A stretch of 64,000 nucleotides of DNA from Flagellimonas marinaquae (GCF_023716465.1 NZ_CP092415.1:1961501-2025500); one strand, 5' to 3'. Counted from the stretch's first letter, positions 1 to 9,989 are shown. The notes: generated from the letters alone by a model not told the origin. Translations and numbers: made by a program.

Positions 1-64
1 TACTATTTCACAACAAAAGCCCCTTTGCATACAACATAACTTATCTATTCTAGCCTGTTCTTGA

Positions 65-72
65 TAAGTTTG
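65..72 (+). promoter_or_regulatory. Candidate -7 box for the DUF11 surface-protein gene
   Basis: TAAGTTTG matches the Bacteroidota -7 consensus TAnnTTTG and lies 42 bp before the ATG at 115. No TTG is found at the expected -33 distance, so this is a half-supported promoter. Confidence 0.35.
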
Positions 73-114
73 GAGAAGCCTTACTTCGTAAGGATAAACC
101 TCAGCAGCTAGACT

Positions 115-3100
115 ATGAACAAACCGCTAACCCTCCTGCGTTGCAGGCATTCTTTATTGATGGTACTTTTTGTCTTGGCATCAATTAAAGCTGGATATTC
201 GCAGGATTGTTCGGTCAATGCAGGTTCGGACCAAAATTTTGACCGTACGACGACGGTGTTTTTGGGTGCCGATGTGCCTCCGGTCGGTTTCGGTGTTTGG
301 ACACAACTATCGGGCCCAACCCTAGTGACTTTTGATGATGCCACCGATCCAAGCACCCAAGTCTTCAATACTGCTTTGGGAACCTATATTTTTGAATGGA
401 CCGTTTCGGATGTTACCTGCAATACTGCTTCGGACACAGTGGGGATTACCATCGAAGGAGTAGATCTGGAACTGGAAATAGTAGTTAACGATCCACTGCC
501 GAATATTGGTGATGTAGTGACTTTTACAATTAATTTGAGCAATTTTGGGGATGTTGACGCCACGGGTGTCGCCATTGAAAACCTTGTTCCATCTGGTTTC
601 AACAATGTAACCGCAATAAACAATAGCGGAACTTTTAGTTTTATTACGGATAAAGTTAGTTGGACAGGTATAAACGTTCCTGTAGGTACAAATACGGCCT
701 CGTTGAGTTTTGATGCTACCGTATTGACCCCAACGGCAACGATAGGGGAGTTTACACACGTTGCAGAAATTATTTTTGCCGATCAATTGGATGTGGATAG
801 TACACCGAACAACGATGACGGAGATCAAAGTGAAGATGATGAGGACAATATTACTCCAGCACCACAACAAGCCGATTTATCACTGACCAAAACAGTGGTA
901 GGAGGGGATTTATCTCCCTTTGTGACCGAACAGATCGGTTTTGAAATAACCATTGCCAACAATGGACCGCACGACGCCACCAATGTACGGGTCGTAGATC
1001 AAATACTTTCGGGCTTCAACTATATTTCCTATTCAGCAACAACAGGCACGTACGATCCCATTAGCGGCTTTTGGGAAGTGGGGACATTGGCCAATGGCAA
1101 TATTCAAACACTTACCATAAACGTAGAGGTCAATGCGACAGGAAACCATACCAATACCGCACAAATTATCGCTTCGGACGCTTTTGATATAGATTCGACT
1201 CCGGCAAATGGTGTTTCCTCAGAAGATGACCAAGGGGATGTAGTAATATCGCCCCAGGAGTTGATCGATCTATCCTTGACCAAAAGCATTGATAAATCGC
1301 CACCATTGGTGAGCGATAATGTCCGTTTTACAATTGTAGTGACCAATGATGGACCAAGTGATGCCACCTCGGTGGAAGTTACCGACCTGTTGCCATCGGG
1401 ATACACCTACATTTCGGACAATAGTGGAGGAACTTATAACCAGATAACAGGAATCTGGAACGTTGGTACATTGTCCAGTGGCAATTCAACGAGCCTTTCG
1501 ATTTTGTGCAATGTAAATGCCTCCGGTATTTACGAAAATACAGCAGAAATTACAGGACATGACCAAACAGATGTGGATTCCGCACCAAATAACGGTCTTG
1601 TGGGAGAGGATGACCAAGATAGTATTTCGGTGGTCCCCGAACCGTTGGTAGATATTGAAATAACCAAAACTGTTGACGAACTTGTCCCAGAAGTGGGAGA
1701 AGAAATACGCTTTACGGTAACCATACAGAACAATGGCCCCAGTGATGCCACCAATGTTGTGGTAACGGATGTACTGTCAACAGGATATCAGTTGGTGGCA
1801 GCAAACCCATCTGTGGGAACGTACAATGCCACCAATGGTTCTTGGGTAGTGGGCAATTTGGCGAACGGGATTTCGGAGACTTTGGAAATATCCGTAGACG
1901 TGTTGCCAACTGGAAACTACAGCAACACGGCCGAGTTGACCAATGTGGCCGAAAGGGATATAGATTCAAGCCCCAATAACAATAACGAGACCGAAGATGA
2001 TCAACAGACCATAGAACCAATTGTAGTTCCGGTGGCCGATCTCCTGTTGCGCAAATCCGTAAACGAATTGAGCCCGTACGTGGGACAAAATGTGATCTTT
2101 ACCCTAAACATTACCAATTTAGGCCCTAGTGAAGCCTCAGGGGTTCAAATTATGGATCTTCTACCGGACGGTTATACCTATGTTTCCCATGGCGCAACTG
2201 CGGGAATTTATATCCCCACAACGGGTATGTGGACCTTAAACGCAGATATCGGCGATGGAAACACCGAAACACTTTCTATAGTGGCAGCAGTGAACGATCA
2301 AGGGGATTACTTTAATGTAACCGAAGTATTTTCGGCAGATCAATTGGATCCCAACTCCATTCCCAATAACAATAATGTTTTTGAAAACGATCAAGATAGT
2401 GCTGGTACTACACCTGTGCCATCTGCAGATTTAAATTTGAACTTGGCGGTGGACAACGAGTTTCCTGATGTAGGAACACAGGTAACCTTTACCGTAACAT
2501 TGGCCAACCAAGGTCCCAGTGATGCCATTGGAGTGGCCGTGGAAAATTTACTGTCGGATGGATTTACATATATTTCCGATAATTCTAATGGGTCGTTTGA
2601 TCCATCTACAGGACTTTGGAATGTTGGGAATCTTGCCTTGGCAACCCAGATGGAGCTGAGCATTGTAGCTGAAGTGAACCCGACAGGAGATTACGATATA
2701 AACTCCGAAGTGGTAAGTGCTACTTTTTTTGATGTAGATTCCACACCGAACAACAATATCCCAACAGAGGATGATCAAGATCATAAAACAATATCTCCAC
2801 GACAAGTGGCGGATATTTCAATAAGTCAAACTGTAAGCAGCATGAATCCTGAAGTTGGTGATGAAGTGGTCTTTACCATTCAAATTGCCAACAATGGCCC
2901 CAACCATGCGACCGGGCTGATCATCGAAGATGAACTGGAGAATGGTTATCAATTTGTGTCCGCCATGCCTTCTGCCGGTGTTTATGATGAAATAGCAGGG
3001 TCTTGGGAGCTGCCTTCCCTTGCCAATGCAACAACCCAAACTTTGGAAATAAGAGTACTTGTACTTCCAAATGGAGAGTATAAGAATACTGCCGAACTTA

Positions 3101-4260
3101 TAGCTTCGGACATTTATGACCCCGATTCCACCCCAAACAACAACTTGGGCTCTGAGGATGATCAATCAACGATAATTCCAGTTCCGGGCGGACTTAACGA
3201 TCTTTCTTTATCCAAAACGGTGGATAACGCCAACCCGAATGTGGGAGATCTAGTTCGCTTTGTGGTGAGCATTACCAATAATGGGCCGTCCGATGCAAGA
3301 AATGTTTCGGTTACCGATATATTGCCTATCGGTTATACTTACGAATCCCATAGTGCTACCGCAGGTGTTTACCAAGCAAATGCTGGACTATGGAACATCA
3401 ATAGGGCAATTTTGAATCAGGATACGGAAAGCTTGGAGATTTTGGCGGTGGTCAATCCGCCCACAGGGACCGAGAACGAATATTTGAACGAAGCATATAT
3501 ATCGTCAAGTTTATATCCAGATCCTGACAGTGACCCATCAACAGGTACCAATGCAGATGATCTTTCCGATGGCATTGTGGATGACGATGAGGCCGCTGCT
3601 TTTGTACTGCCACAAACAACCGATCTGGTCATCACAAAACATGTGGACAATGCCTCGCCCAATATTGGGGATGAGGTAATTTTTGAGATTACCGTTGTCA
3701 ATCAAGGTTTAGATGACGCCACCCATATCGGAATTCAGGAAGAGTTGCCATTGGGATATACATATGTAAGCCACGAAACAACCAATGGAACGTACGATGC
3801 ATCGGCCTCTTTTTGGGAAATAGAATCTTTACCAACAACAGAATCGGCCACACTATTGCTTACGGTTGAGGTTGCGGATGTTGACGATTACATCAACCGA
3901 GTGAGTTTGGCATTTGTAGATCAATGGGATATAGATGAAAGCAATAACTCCGCTGAGGCTTTTGTGGAACCTGGTTGTTTGGTGGTGTATAACGAGTTTT
4001 CGCCCAATGGGGACGGGGTAAACGACTATTTTAAAATCGATTGTATTGCGCAATATCCGAACAATTCGCTACAAGTGTACAACCGATGGGGAAATATTGT
4101 TTTCCAGACAAGATCGTATAAAAATGATTGGGACGGTACCACTAATGGCCGTGCCGTAGTTCAACCAGAGGATCAATTGCCCGTGGGAACATATTATTAT
4201 GTGTTGGATTTGGGCGATGGTTCGGAGCCACGAACCGATTGGTTGTATATAAACAGATAA
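115..4260 (+). CDS. DUF11-repeat surface protein with T9SS type B sorting domain
   Basis: A 1,381-aa secreted protein, probably surface-exposed. Residues 1-29 form a signal peptide ending SYSQ-like (GYSQ). A PKD/Ig-like segment covers roughly 30-110. Nine DUF11-type repeats follow, each opening with an A/V-D-L-x-L-T-K-type strand, then VGD-x-V-x-F-T-I and NxGPSDAT, and closing with an acidic D-x-D-S-x-P-N-N..EDDQ linker that may bind calcium. The last ~90 residues (from NEFSPNGDGVNDYF, with YNRWGNIVF and YYYVLDLGDG) match the gliding-motility-associated, type B C-terminal sorting domain recognised by the type IX secretion system. The SprF-like partner begins directly downstream. The ATG at 115 was chosen because the signal peptide starts there. 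Its ligand or adhesion target cannot be told from sequence. Confidence 0.93.
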   Translation: MNKPLTLLRCRHSLLMVLFVLASIKAGYSQDCSVNAGSDQNFDRTTTVFLGADVPPVGFGVWTQLSGPTLVTFDDATDPSTQVFNTALGTYIFEWTVSDVTCNTASDTVGITIEGVDLELEIVVNDPLPNIGDVVTFTINLSNFGDVDATGVAIENLVPSGFNNVTAINNSGTFSFITDKVSWTGINVPVGTNTASLSFDATVLTPTATIGEFTHVAEIIFADQLDVDSTPNNDDGDQSEDDEDNITPAPQQADLSLTKTVVGGDLSPFVTEQIGFEITIANNGPHDATNVRVVDQILSGFNYISYSATTGTYDPISGFWEVGTLANGNIQTLTINVEVNATGNHTNTAQIIASDAFDIDSTPANGVSSEDDQGDVVISPQELIDLSLTKSIDKSPPLVSDNVRFTIVVTNDGPSDATSVEVTDLLPSGYTYISDNSGGTYNQITGIWNVGTLSSGNSTSLSILCNVNASGIYENTAEITGHDQTDVDSAPNNGLVGEDDQDSISVVPEPLVDIEITKTVDELVPEVGEEIRFTVTIQNNGPSDATNVVVTDVLSTGYQLVAANPSVGTYNATNGSWVVGNLANGISETLEISVDVLPTGNYSNTAELTNVAERDIDSSPNNNNETEDDQQTIEPIVVPVADLLLRKSVNELSPYVGQNVIFTLNITNLGPSEASGVQIMDLLPDGYTYVSHGATAGIYIPTTGMWTLNADIGDGNTETLSIVAAVNDQGDYFNVTEVFSADQLDPNSIPNNNNVFENDQDSAGTTPVPSADLNLNLAVDNEFPDVGTQVTFTVTLANQGPSDAIGVAVENLLSDGFTYISDNSNGSFDPSTGLWNVGNLALATQMELSIVAEVNPTGDYDINSEVVSATFFDVDSTPNNNIPTEDDQDHKTISPRQVADISISQTVSSMNPEVGDEVVFTIQIANNGPNHATGLIIEDELENGYQFVSAMPSAGVYDEIAGSWELPSLANATTQTLEIRVLVLPNGEYKNTAELIASDIYDPDSTPNNNLGSEDDQSTIIPVPGGLNDLSLSKTVDNANPNVGDLVRFVVSITNNGPSDARNVSVTDILPIGYTYESHSATAGVYQANAGLWNINRAILNQDTESLEILAVVNPPTGTENEYLNEAYISSSLYPDPDSDPSTGTNADDLSDGIVDDDEAAAFVLPQTTDLVITKHVDNASPNIGDEVIFEITVVNQGLDDATHIGIQEELPLGYTYVSHETTNGTYDASASFWEIESLPTTESATLLLTVEVADVDDYINRVSLAFVDQWDIDESNNSAEAFVEPGCLVVYNEFSPNGDGVNDYFKIDCIAQYPNNSLQVYNRWGNIVFQTRSYKNDWDGTTNGRAVVQPEDQLPVGTYYYVLDLGDGSEPRTDWLYINR

Positions 4261-4262
4261 GT

Positions 4263-5204
4263 ATGGGGATGGTTTGGTTTAAACATAAAGTAAAAGGGGC
4301 AAGGCAAATCTGTTTTCTGCTCATGGTTCTGTTTGTCTATTCCGGTTATGCTCAACAGGACCCCCAGTTTACCCAGTACATGTACAATACCATGAGTGTT
4401 AACCCTGCATTTGCCGGTAACCATGGCCATTTAACTGCTCTATTGTTGCATCGTTCGCAATGGGTAGGTGTAAATGGAGCTCCGAATACCCAAGTATTGG
4501 CGGTGGATATGCCATTGGAGAATAAAATCGGGGCAGGGGGGATTATTTCCCGAGATGCTCTTGGTCCATCTTCCGAAATTTCTGTGGATGGCAATGTTTC
4601 GTATACCATACAATTGGACAGTGCCAATAGTAAACTTTCTTTTGGCATGAAATTGGGCGGACGCATTTTTGATGTTGATTTTTCCAAGGGCCTAACAGAG
4701 GACGCCGATGTGGCATTTCAGAATAATATAAAGAGCAAGTTTTTCCCTACTATTGGTGCAGGGTTGTTCTATGATACCAAAAAAGGATATTTAGGGTTTG
4801 CTATTCCCAATTTCTTTTCACAAAAACACTACGACGGGGAAGAGCAGGAGATAGCTGCTGAACGACTACATTATTATTTTATAGGGGGCAAAGTAGTGGA
4901 TTTGACCCCAGATGTAAAGTTAAAACCTGCCTTTTTTGTAAAATGGGTGCCCGGTGCGCCGATTATCGCCGATGTATCGGTAAACGCTATGCTACGGGAA
5001 ACCTTTACCTTTGGATTGGCCTACCGCTGGGACGATTCCTTTTCTACTTTATTGGGCATGCAGATCAATCCGAACTTTAGTGCTGGGTATGCCTATGATC
5101 TAACCACCTCCAATTTGGCTAGCTATACAGGGGGATCACACGAGTTATTTGTTAGGTACGAGTTTAAATCCTCCAAAAAGCAGAAAGAACCTCCTACGTT
5201 TTAG
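4263..5204 (+). CDS. PorP/SprF family type IX secretion-associated outer-membrane protein
   Basis: About 313 aa. A signal peptide (hydrophobic stretch ending SGYAQ) is followed by QDPQFTQYMYN, the conserved start of PorP/SprF proteins, then NPAFAG, RSQWVG and a C-terminal beta-barrel ending in an aromatic-rich strand. Family members are outer-membrane proteins that help secrete or anchor a partner with a type B sorting domain. Here the partner is the DUF11 protein immediately upstream. The frame is also open from an ATG at 4239, inside the upstream gene, but that adds eight residues before the signal peptide. The ATG at 4263 lies 2 bp past the upstream stop and is preferred; 4269 is a further option. 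Confidence 0.9.
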   Translation: MGMVWFKHKVKGARQICFLLMVLFVYSGYAQQDPQFTQYMYNTMSVNPAFAGNHGHLTALLLHRSQWVGVNGAPNTQVLAVDMPLENKIGAGGIISRDALGPSSEISVDGNVSYTIQLDSANSKLSFGMKLGGRIFDVDFSKGLTEDADVAFQNNIKSKFFPTIGAGLFYDTKKGYLGFAIPNFFSQKHYDGEEQEIAAERLHYYFIGGKVVDLTPDVKLKPAFFVKWVPGAPIIADVSVNAMLRETFTFGLAYRWDDSFSTLLGMQINPNFSAGYAYDLTTSNLASYTGGSHELFVRYEFKSSKKQKEPPTF

Positions 5205-5234
5205 TAATTCGTAGTCCCGGCCGGAAATAGTCAG

Positions 5235-5242
5235 TATCTTTG
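5235..5242 (+). promoter_or_regulatory. Candidate -7 box for the siroheme-biosynthesis gene
   Basis: TATCTTTG fits TAnnTTTG and lies 28 bp before the ATG at 5271, in the 66-bp gap after the SprF gene. No clear -33 TTG is visible. Confidence 0.35.
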
Positions 5243-5270
5243 GCAAAGTTTTAGTTGTAAACAAAACGCT

Positions 5271-5852
5271 ATGGAGAGGAATGAATTGTACCCCATTTTT
5301 TTAAAGGTTTCCCATTTAAAGGTACTCATTGTTGGGGGAGGTAACGTAGGCTTGGAAAAGTTGACTTTTTTGCTGAAATCCAGTCCACGGGCCCAAGTTC
5401 AAATGGTAGCGCCCGAATTTTTGTCAGATACTTTGGAATTGGCCAAAAAGCACAATGTTGAGATCACAAAGGATGTTTATGCAGATCATTTTCTAAAAGG
5501 GAAACACATTGTGATCGCCTGTACGGACAAGCCCAAGGTCAACGAGCAAGTGTACCATGATTGTAGGGAGCTGGGTAAATTGGTAAATGTGGCGGATAAT
5601 CCTCCATTTTGCGATTTTTATATGGGCGGTATAGTGACCAAGGGAAATGTGAAAGTTGCCATATCCACCAATGGTAAATCGCCAACAACGGCCAAGCGCC
5701 TTCGTCAATTTTTTGAAGATGTACTGCCGGACAACATTGATGATCTCGTAAACAATCTGAACGAATATCGGAAGACCTTAAAGGGGGACTTTGAACAAAA
5801 GGTCGAAGCACTGAACGAATTCACCAAAGGATTGGTAAACAATAAGGATTAA
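5271..5852 (+). CDS. Precorrin-2 dehydrogenase / sirohydrochlorin ferrochelatase family protein
   Basis: 193 aa. It resembles the N-terminal half of CysG and yeast Met8p, which oxidise precorrin-2 with NAD+ and, in bifunctional members, insert Fe2+ to make siroheme for sulfite and nitrite reductases. A Rossmann motif VLIVGGGNVGLEK lies at about residues 18-30. VNVADNPPFCDFYMGG (~100-115) and AISTNGKSPTTAKRLR (~130-145) are the conserved substrate-side segments; the aspartate in ADNPP corresponds to the catalytic region of the family. The length suits a stand-alone enzyme without the methyltransferase domain. It converges on the LytTR regulator gene with only 6 bp between the two stop codons. 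Confidence 0.88.
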   Translation: MERNELYPIFLKVSHLKVLIVGGGNVGLEKLTFLLKSSPRAQVQMVAPEFLSDTLELAKKHNVEITKDVYADHFLKGKHIVIACTDKPKVNEQVYHDCRELGKLVNVADNPPFCDFYMGGIVTKGNVKVAISTNGKSPTTAKRLRQFFEDVLPDNIDDLVNNLNEYRKTLKGDFEQKVEALNEFTKGLVNNKD

Positions 5853-5858
5853 GTCCTT

Positions 5859-6611
5859 CTACAAACGTTTCATGGCCTCTATTAGGTCGTCTTTTTTTCT
5901 TGGGGAAATATTTACCTGCAAATCGTTGTTCATAATTACATATCCCCCATCTGACTTGACATACTTTTTTACCTTTTTTAGATTGATGAGAAAACTGTTA
6001 TGAACCCTCATAAACTGGTGTTCGGATAACAGGTTTTCATATTCTTTTAAATGTTTGCTCACTAGTAGGGTGTTCTCGTCCTCGAGCATAAAGATGGTAT
6101 AGGAGCCATCTGCTTTACAAGCGATAATTTCGTCTATCCCAATAAATTCCATTCCTGCCGTGGTGGCCAAACAGATTTTTTCCGGTCTAACCTTACCGCG
6201 GGAGATGCTTTGCATTAAAGTATCCAATTGCTCCCGGTACACATTGGTGTCCATACGGGTTCTGGCTTTCTCTACGGCTTGTTGTAGCTCGTCCAGATCT
6301 ATGGGTTTAAGTAGATAGTCCAAGGAGCTGAACTTTATGGCCTTTATCGCATACTTTTCGAATGCGGTGGTAAAAATCACCTCAAAATTTGGATCTTTGA
6401 TCTGTTCAAGAACATCGAAACCTACTCCCGATTGTAGTTCTATGTCCAGAAAAACAATGTCGGGGCTGTAAATGGATAATACTTTTACGGCTTCTTGAAC
6501 AGAGCCGGCCGTTGCAATTACTTGAACGTCTTTGCAAAATTCTTCCAACATAGACTTTAGGGTTTCCCTGCTATGTTTTTCATCTTCGATAATTACTGCT
6601 TTTAAAATCAT
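5859..6611 (-). CDS. LytTR-type response regulator
   Basis: 250 aa. The receiver domain is at about 1-120: acidic pocket E9/D10, phosphoacceptor D56 in VFLDIEL, a T81/T82 switch position and K102 in LLKPID. A LytTR DNA-binding domain (~145-248) carries the family landmarks: an I-x-x-I-x-A-C-K-x-D-G-S-Y-T segment and FMRVHNSFLINLKKV. LytTR domains bind pairs of short direct repeats one or two helical turns apart. The start codon lies 10 bp downstream of the sensor kinase stop, so the two form an operon. Candidate binding sites (21-bp-period repeats) occur at 9138-9170, 10025-10057, 24441-24473, 26904-26936 and 27208-27240. Confidence 0.95.
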   Translation of the reverse strand: MILKAVIIEDEKHSRETLKSMLEEFCKDVQVIATAGSVQEAVKVLSIYSPDIVFLDIELQSGVGFDVLEQIKDPNFEVIFTTAFEKYAIKAIKFSSLDYLLKPIDLDELQQAVEKARTRMDTNVYREQLDTLMQSISRGKVRPEKICLATTAGMEFIGIDEIIACKADGSYTIFMLEDENTLLVSKHLKEYENLLSEHQFMRVHNSFLINLKKVKKYVKSDGGYVIMNNDLQVNISPRKKDDLIEAMKRL

Positions 6612-6621
6612 TGGGTTGGTA

Positions 6622-8568
6622 TTAGGGGTTATGTATTTTTAGTATCACTTTGGTTCCTTTTGATTGACTGTTAGCATCATACTTGTCCACAATCTCTACC
6701 GTATTTTTGTTGGGCTGGCCGTTATTGAGTAGTTGTAGCCTTTTTTGTGTAATCTGCATCCCGCGGGATTTTTGACCAGTTTTGTTTAATACTCTATTCT
6801 TATTATGCCGTCCAACACCATTATCTTCAACTTCTATCACACAGAATCCATCTTTATTGTAGATTCTAATTTCAACTTCTTTTTTCCCCTCTTTTTTGCC
6901 TATTAACCCGTGGATCAATGCATTTTCCACAAATGGCTGCACAAGCATTAAAGGTATGTTGACATTTTCAGTGTCAAGATTCTCTGCCACGTTTATTCTA
7001 TATTGAAAAGAGCTGTCAAAGCGCAAGGATTCCAACTCAAGATACGATTTTATTACACTGATTTCTTCATCTAGTGTTACCGTGGTCAAATGTGAGCTTT
7101 CAAGCACATTTCTGGTGAGTTTGGAGAATTTTGACAGATAGTTGAGAGCGGACATTTTATCGTTTTGAATGATCAGATGTTGAATAGAGCTTAATGAGTT
7201 AAAAATAAAATGTGGGTTCATTTGCGCTTGTTTGGCAACTATTTCTTTGCTGAAAACTTCTTTCTGTAGATTAAGTCTATCCATATAATCAAGTTTTATC
7301 TTGTAGCCCAGACCTAGGGAGAAAATCAAGATTTCTATGATCAATCCTGTCATCATATAGTTTTTATCGCCAGAGAATAAGTAGGCCAGGGCCCCGATCA
7401 TATATATGAAAGAACCTAGAACAATAAAAATTACCAATGAATCCTTGTATTTAAAAGCTAAATAGGTCATTGAGAAAAGCCCCCAAATGGTCATAAATCC
7501 TCTCTGTGCATCCAATATTTGGTCCTGAAACTGATAATAGGACAAGAAATAAGCTATGAAATGAAGAATAATCAATACTATAAGGACGGCAATAACAATG
7601 TTTATTATGCTGTTTAAAAACGTGTAGTTTTTTTTGGTGTTCAGGTATAGTTTGGCAAAAATCAGATAGAAGAGATTTATAAATATTTGAGATATGACGT
7701 TTATCCAAAAAGTATACTTACTATTAAAAAAAATGTACAGCTCTGGCACGTTGTTACCTGCAAGATAAATTATAGAAAACAGAACGTATAATGAATAGAA
7801 CAAGAATTCGGTTTTCAAGATAGTAAAATATATGACCAAAAACATTATGCAGATCATAGAACAAGCCCCTAGATAGTAGAGAGAAGGTGCGATTGTTCTT
7901 AAGTCCATATCTGTATAATAATCGGTATAAAATCGGTTGGACACATTGGGTAGGTAGTGAAACTTTAAGGGTTGTGCTACAGGGAAGTATGTTTTGATCT
8001 TAACGTATAGATATCTATCGAAAAATAAACCTTCTTTATCGAATGGAGCGCCATTATTGTATAATAAAGAACTTTGTTTTTCCGTACTGTTAAATTTTCC
8101 GAATTTATATTCCTCGATCTCGTCCCCGTATTCACTAAATAAAGTAGCTTCACTTAAACTGGGAGATCTGAGTGACCATTGCTTTTGTGTACACAAGGTT
8201 TCACGATCTTTTTTAAGATCCAGTCTAATCCAATAGGTAGCATGTAGGTTATCTATTGGGTTTGTTGTAAAAGGAGTGAAACTATAGTCGTGTTGGAGAA
8301 TGTCTTCAATTTCCAGAAGATTGCTTTCATCTTTCAAGTATGAAGATTGAATCATTGTTACTTCACGATCGTCTGAAATTTGTTGGGCAGTAATAAGTTG
8401 TAAAGGACTTATAAACCACAGAACAAAGAATACCCATGTTAAGAGCAAGGGATTAACGGTAGAATTAAATTTGATTTTAAATAGGTCGAACCTTTTAGTG
8501 ACAAGCAATAAAAAGGCTGCTTTGTTGTATTTTTTTGTGTTTAGCACATTGTTGATCGAGTAGGGCAT
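6622..8568 (-). CDS. LytS-type sensor histidine kinase with 7TM-DISM sensor region
   Basis: 648 aa. A basic leader and a hydrophobic segment (~43-62, ending LITAQQ) are followed by an extracellular beta-rich domain (~65-225) of the 7TMR-DISMED2 type (contains YWIRLDL and YLYVKIKTYFP). About seven membrane helices span ~235-430. The kinase core is the His_kinase family: QAQMNPHFIFNSLSS with phosphoacceptor His near 452, then MLVQPFVENALIHGL (N box) and VEDNGVGRHN (G1). It would phosphorylate the LytTR regulator 10 bp downstream. The start at 8568 leaves a long basic leader; a later start is possible. The signal is unknown; DISM domains are thought to sense small ligands or sugars. Confidence 0.93.
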   Translation of the reverse strand: MPYSINNVLNTKKYNKAAFLLLVTKRFDLFKIKFNSTVNPLLLTWVFFVLWFISPLQLITAQQISDDREVTMIQSSYLKDESNLLEIEDILQHDYSFTPFTTNPIDNLHATYWIRLDLKKDRETLCTQKQWSLRSPSLSEATLFSEYGDEIEEYKFGKFNSTEKQSSLLYNNGAPFDKEGLFFDRYLYVKIKTYFPVAQPLKFHYLPNVSNRFYTDYYTDMDLRTIAPSLYYLGACSMICIMFLVIYFTILKTEFLFYSLYVLFSIIYLAGNNVPELYIFFNSKYTFWINVISQIFINLFYLIFAKLYLNTKKNYTFLNSIINIVIAVLIVLIILHFIAYFLSYYQFQDQILDAQRGFMTIWGLFSMTYLAFKYKDSLVIFIVLGSFIYMIGALAYLFSGDKNYMMTGLIIEILIFSLGLGYKIKLDYMDRLNLQKEVFSKEIVAKQAQMNPHFIFNSLSSIQHLIIQNDKMSALNYLSKFSKLTRNVLESSHLTTVTLDEEISVIKSYLELESLRFDSSFQYRINVAENLDTENVNIPLMLVQPFVENALIHGLIGKKEGKKEVEIRIYNKDGFCVIEVEDNGVGRHNKNRVLNKTGQKSRGMQITQKRLQLLNNGQPNKNTVEIVDKYDANSQSKGTKVILKIHNP

Positions 8569-9101
8569 TAATCGGGTTAAGTTTAAAAAAGAGATAGGAT
8601 TTGTGACTTTAAAAAGATTTTTCTTTCATATGTTGGGGAATTTGATTATTATTTTTATATTTGGGTAATTGCTGAAGTTCTACACTTTGTAAAATAAAGC
8701 ATTGAAACAACTCTGTTTTCGTTTTTTTTAGTTAATATCAAGTTACTCTTTTTTTCTGAACTTAATTGTTTAATTTTCTGAGTGAAATAAAACCAATTAC
8801 AACTGCTCTTTGGTTTAAAAAGCTCTTTGGGGGAAGTATACACTTACTCAATTAATACTGGCTCATCATTTTTTATAGGACAATGGAGCGTAAGTGTGAA
8901 AATAACTCACCACTTTCTTTTCTTGTTTTAACTGTTGCGCAGCATAACCCCATACTTGCTTTCAGCTGAAGAAATTACTAATGGTGAGTTTTATCAAATA
9001 ATCTATCTAAATATTTTGGACTGCACTGTCTTCATCGCCAGAACCGAAGACAAGAACAATTATTTCATGTGTGCAGCCCATAGTTTATTTTTTTCAATGG
9101 T
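8569..9101. other. Gene-poor AT-rich region upstream of the kinase gene
   Basis: No convincing coding frame. A 9-bp inverted repeat (AACTCACCA at 8904-8912 with TGGTGAGTT at 8982-8990) and a 9-bp direct repeat GCTCTTTGG on either side of 8812 are visible. If the box at 9102-9109 is a promoter, this stretch is a ~500-nt leader of the kinase-regulator mRNA. Confidence 0.4.
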
Positions 9102-9170
9102 TAAATCTACATTGCCTAGAGTTAAAAAATCATGCTGATTTGATGTAAGGGGTGTTTCAATTCACGAATG
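9102..9170 (-). promoter_or_regulatory. Candidate LytTR-type operator A and promoter
   Basis: AATTCACGAATG (9159-9170) is preceded 21 bp away by a weaker half, ATTTGATGTAAG (9138-9149, 7 of 12 matching). On the minus strand, TAGATTTA (9102-9109) is one mismatch from TAnnTTTG. The box sits at the same 35-bp offset from the repeat core as at sites D and E. It faces the kinase-regulator operon, which would imply autoregulation. Confidence 0.35.
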
Positions 9171-9204
9171 CCCTTTTTGGGTTTATATAATAGTATTCTC
9201 TTTT

Positions 9205-9243
9205 TGTAAAAGTGGGGTTTACAGACTTTATGAAACCCCACTT
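9205..9243 (-). terminator. Rho-independent terminator after the 220-aa gene
   Basis: AAGTGGGGTTT (9210-9220) pairs with AAACCCCACTT (9233-9243): 11 bp, 12-nt loop. On the minus strand it is followed by a short T run. It lies about 40 bp past the stop at 9283. Confidence 0.6.
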
Positions 9244-9282
9244 GGTAACATGAGAACACTAAATTTTCTTGTTGGATAATTG

Positions 9283-9945
9283 TTATGCCGAATGGCACAA
9301 AGTATGTTCCTTACTTTTTGAGCTTAAACTTCCGAAAGATTTTTTAGTGGGCATTTTAGCGATAAAATGCCCTTTAAAATCAATGGATGCGATGTTGCTT
9401 ACATAACCTAGAACATCTTCATAATCGTTGATGTTTATCCCCGATTTTTTTAGGTTTTTGTGTATCATGGATGTATTTGAACCTGTTTCCCAATTACCGT
9501 TGACCCTTGAATCCTCGGATTTAATGATCAAAACTTTGAGTTTTTTTAAATGCCATGTGGGAACATAAAAATTCGAAACTCCATCTTTAATAGATTTAAA
9601 TGTTACATAAACCTTCCCTACATTTTTATATACATTTACCTTATAGCCCATTGCGGGGTTGTTCAAGGGTAATTTAAGGCACGAATTCTCCGACTCTAAA
9701 TAAAAAAGTATTGGATTGTTCCTGAGTATGTTTTCTGTGATTTGAGGAACATCTAAAGTAAAGGACCATCCCGGTAATTGTTCCCTAATATCAAAAGATA
9801 ACAGCTCCACGGTATTTTGAGTTGATGATTGGGGAGTATCCTTGTGACTCCTCATTATAGATGGAGACTTTTTTATAAGATAAACGGGATATCCTATAAT
9901 AATAGCAGCGCAAAGCAACGTCCAAATTATGGTTAGTAAATGCAT
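9283..9945 (-). CDS. Unrecognised membrane-anchored protein
   Basis: 220 aa; no family recognised. One N-terminal membrane helix (~3-24) is followed by a basic KK and then a soluble region with many beta strands and a short Ser/Lys-rich tail ending CHSA. The topology suggests an anchored periplasmic or cytoplasmic domain. The ATG at 9945 is favoured because the membrane helix starts there. A terminator follows at 9205-9243. A direct-repeat operator-like site (10025-10057) lies 80 bp upstream, so it may belong to the LytTR regulon. Confidence 0.6.
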   Translation of the reverse strand: MHLLTIIWTLLCAAIIIGYPVYLIKKSPSIMRSHKDTPQSSTQNTVELLSFDIREQLPGWSFTLDVPQITENILRNNPILFYLESENSCLKLPLNNPAMGYKVNVYKNVGKVYVTFKSIKDGVSNFYVPTWHLKKLKVLIIKSEDSRVNGNWETGSNTSMIHKNLKKSGININDYEDVLGYVSNIASIDFKGHFIAKMPTKKSFGSLSSKSKEHTLCHSA

Positions 9946-9989
9946 GAAATAAATATTTGTTTAAAACCTGGGAACTTTAAATCACACCA

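Noticed and set aside
8655..8843. 62-codon minus-strand frame, and a 67-codon plus-strand frame at 8935-9138
   Set aside because: Low-complexity translations with no family look or start signals, in an AT-rich gap. The second overlaps the regulatory site.
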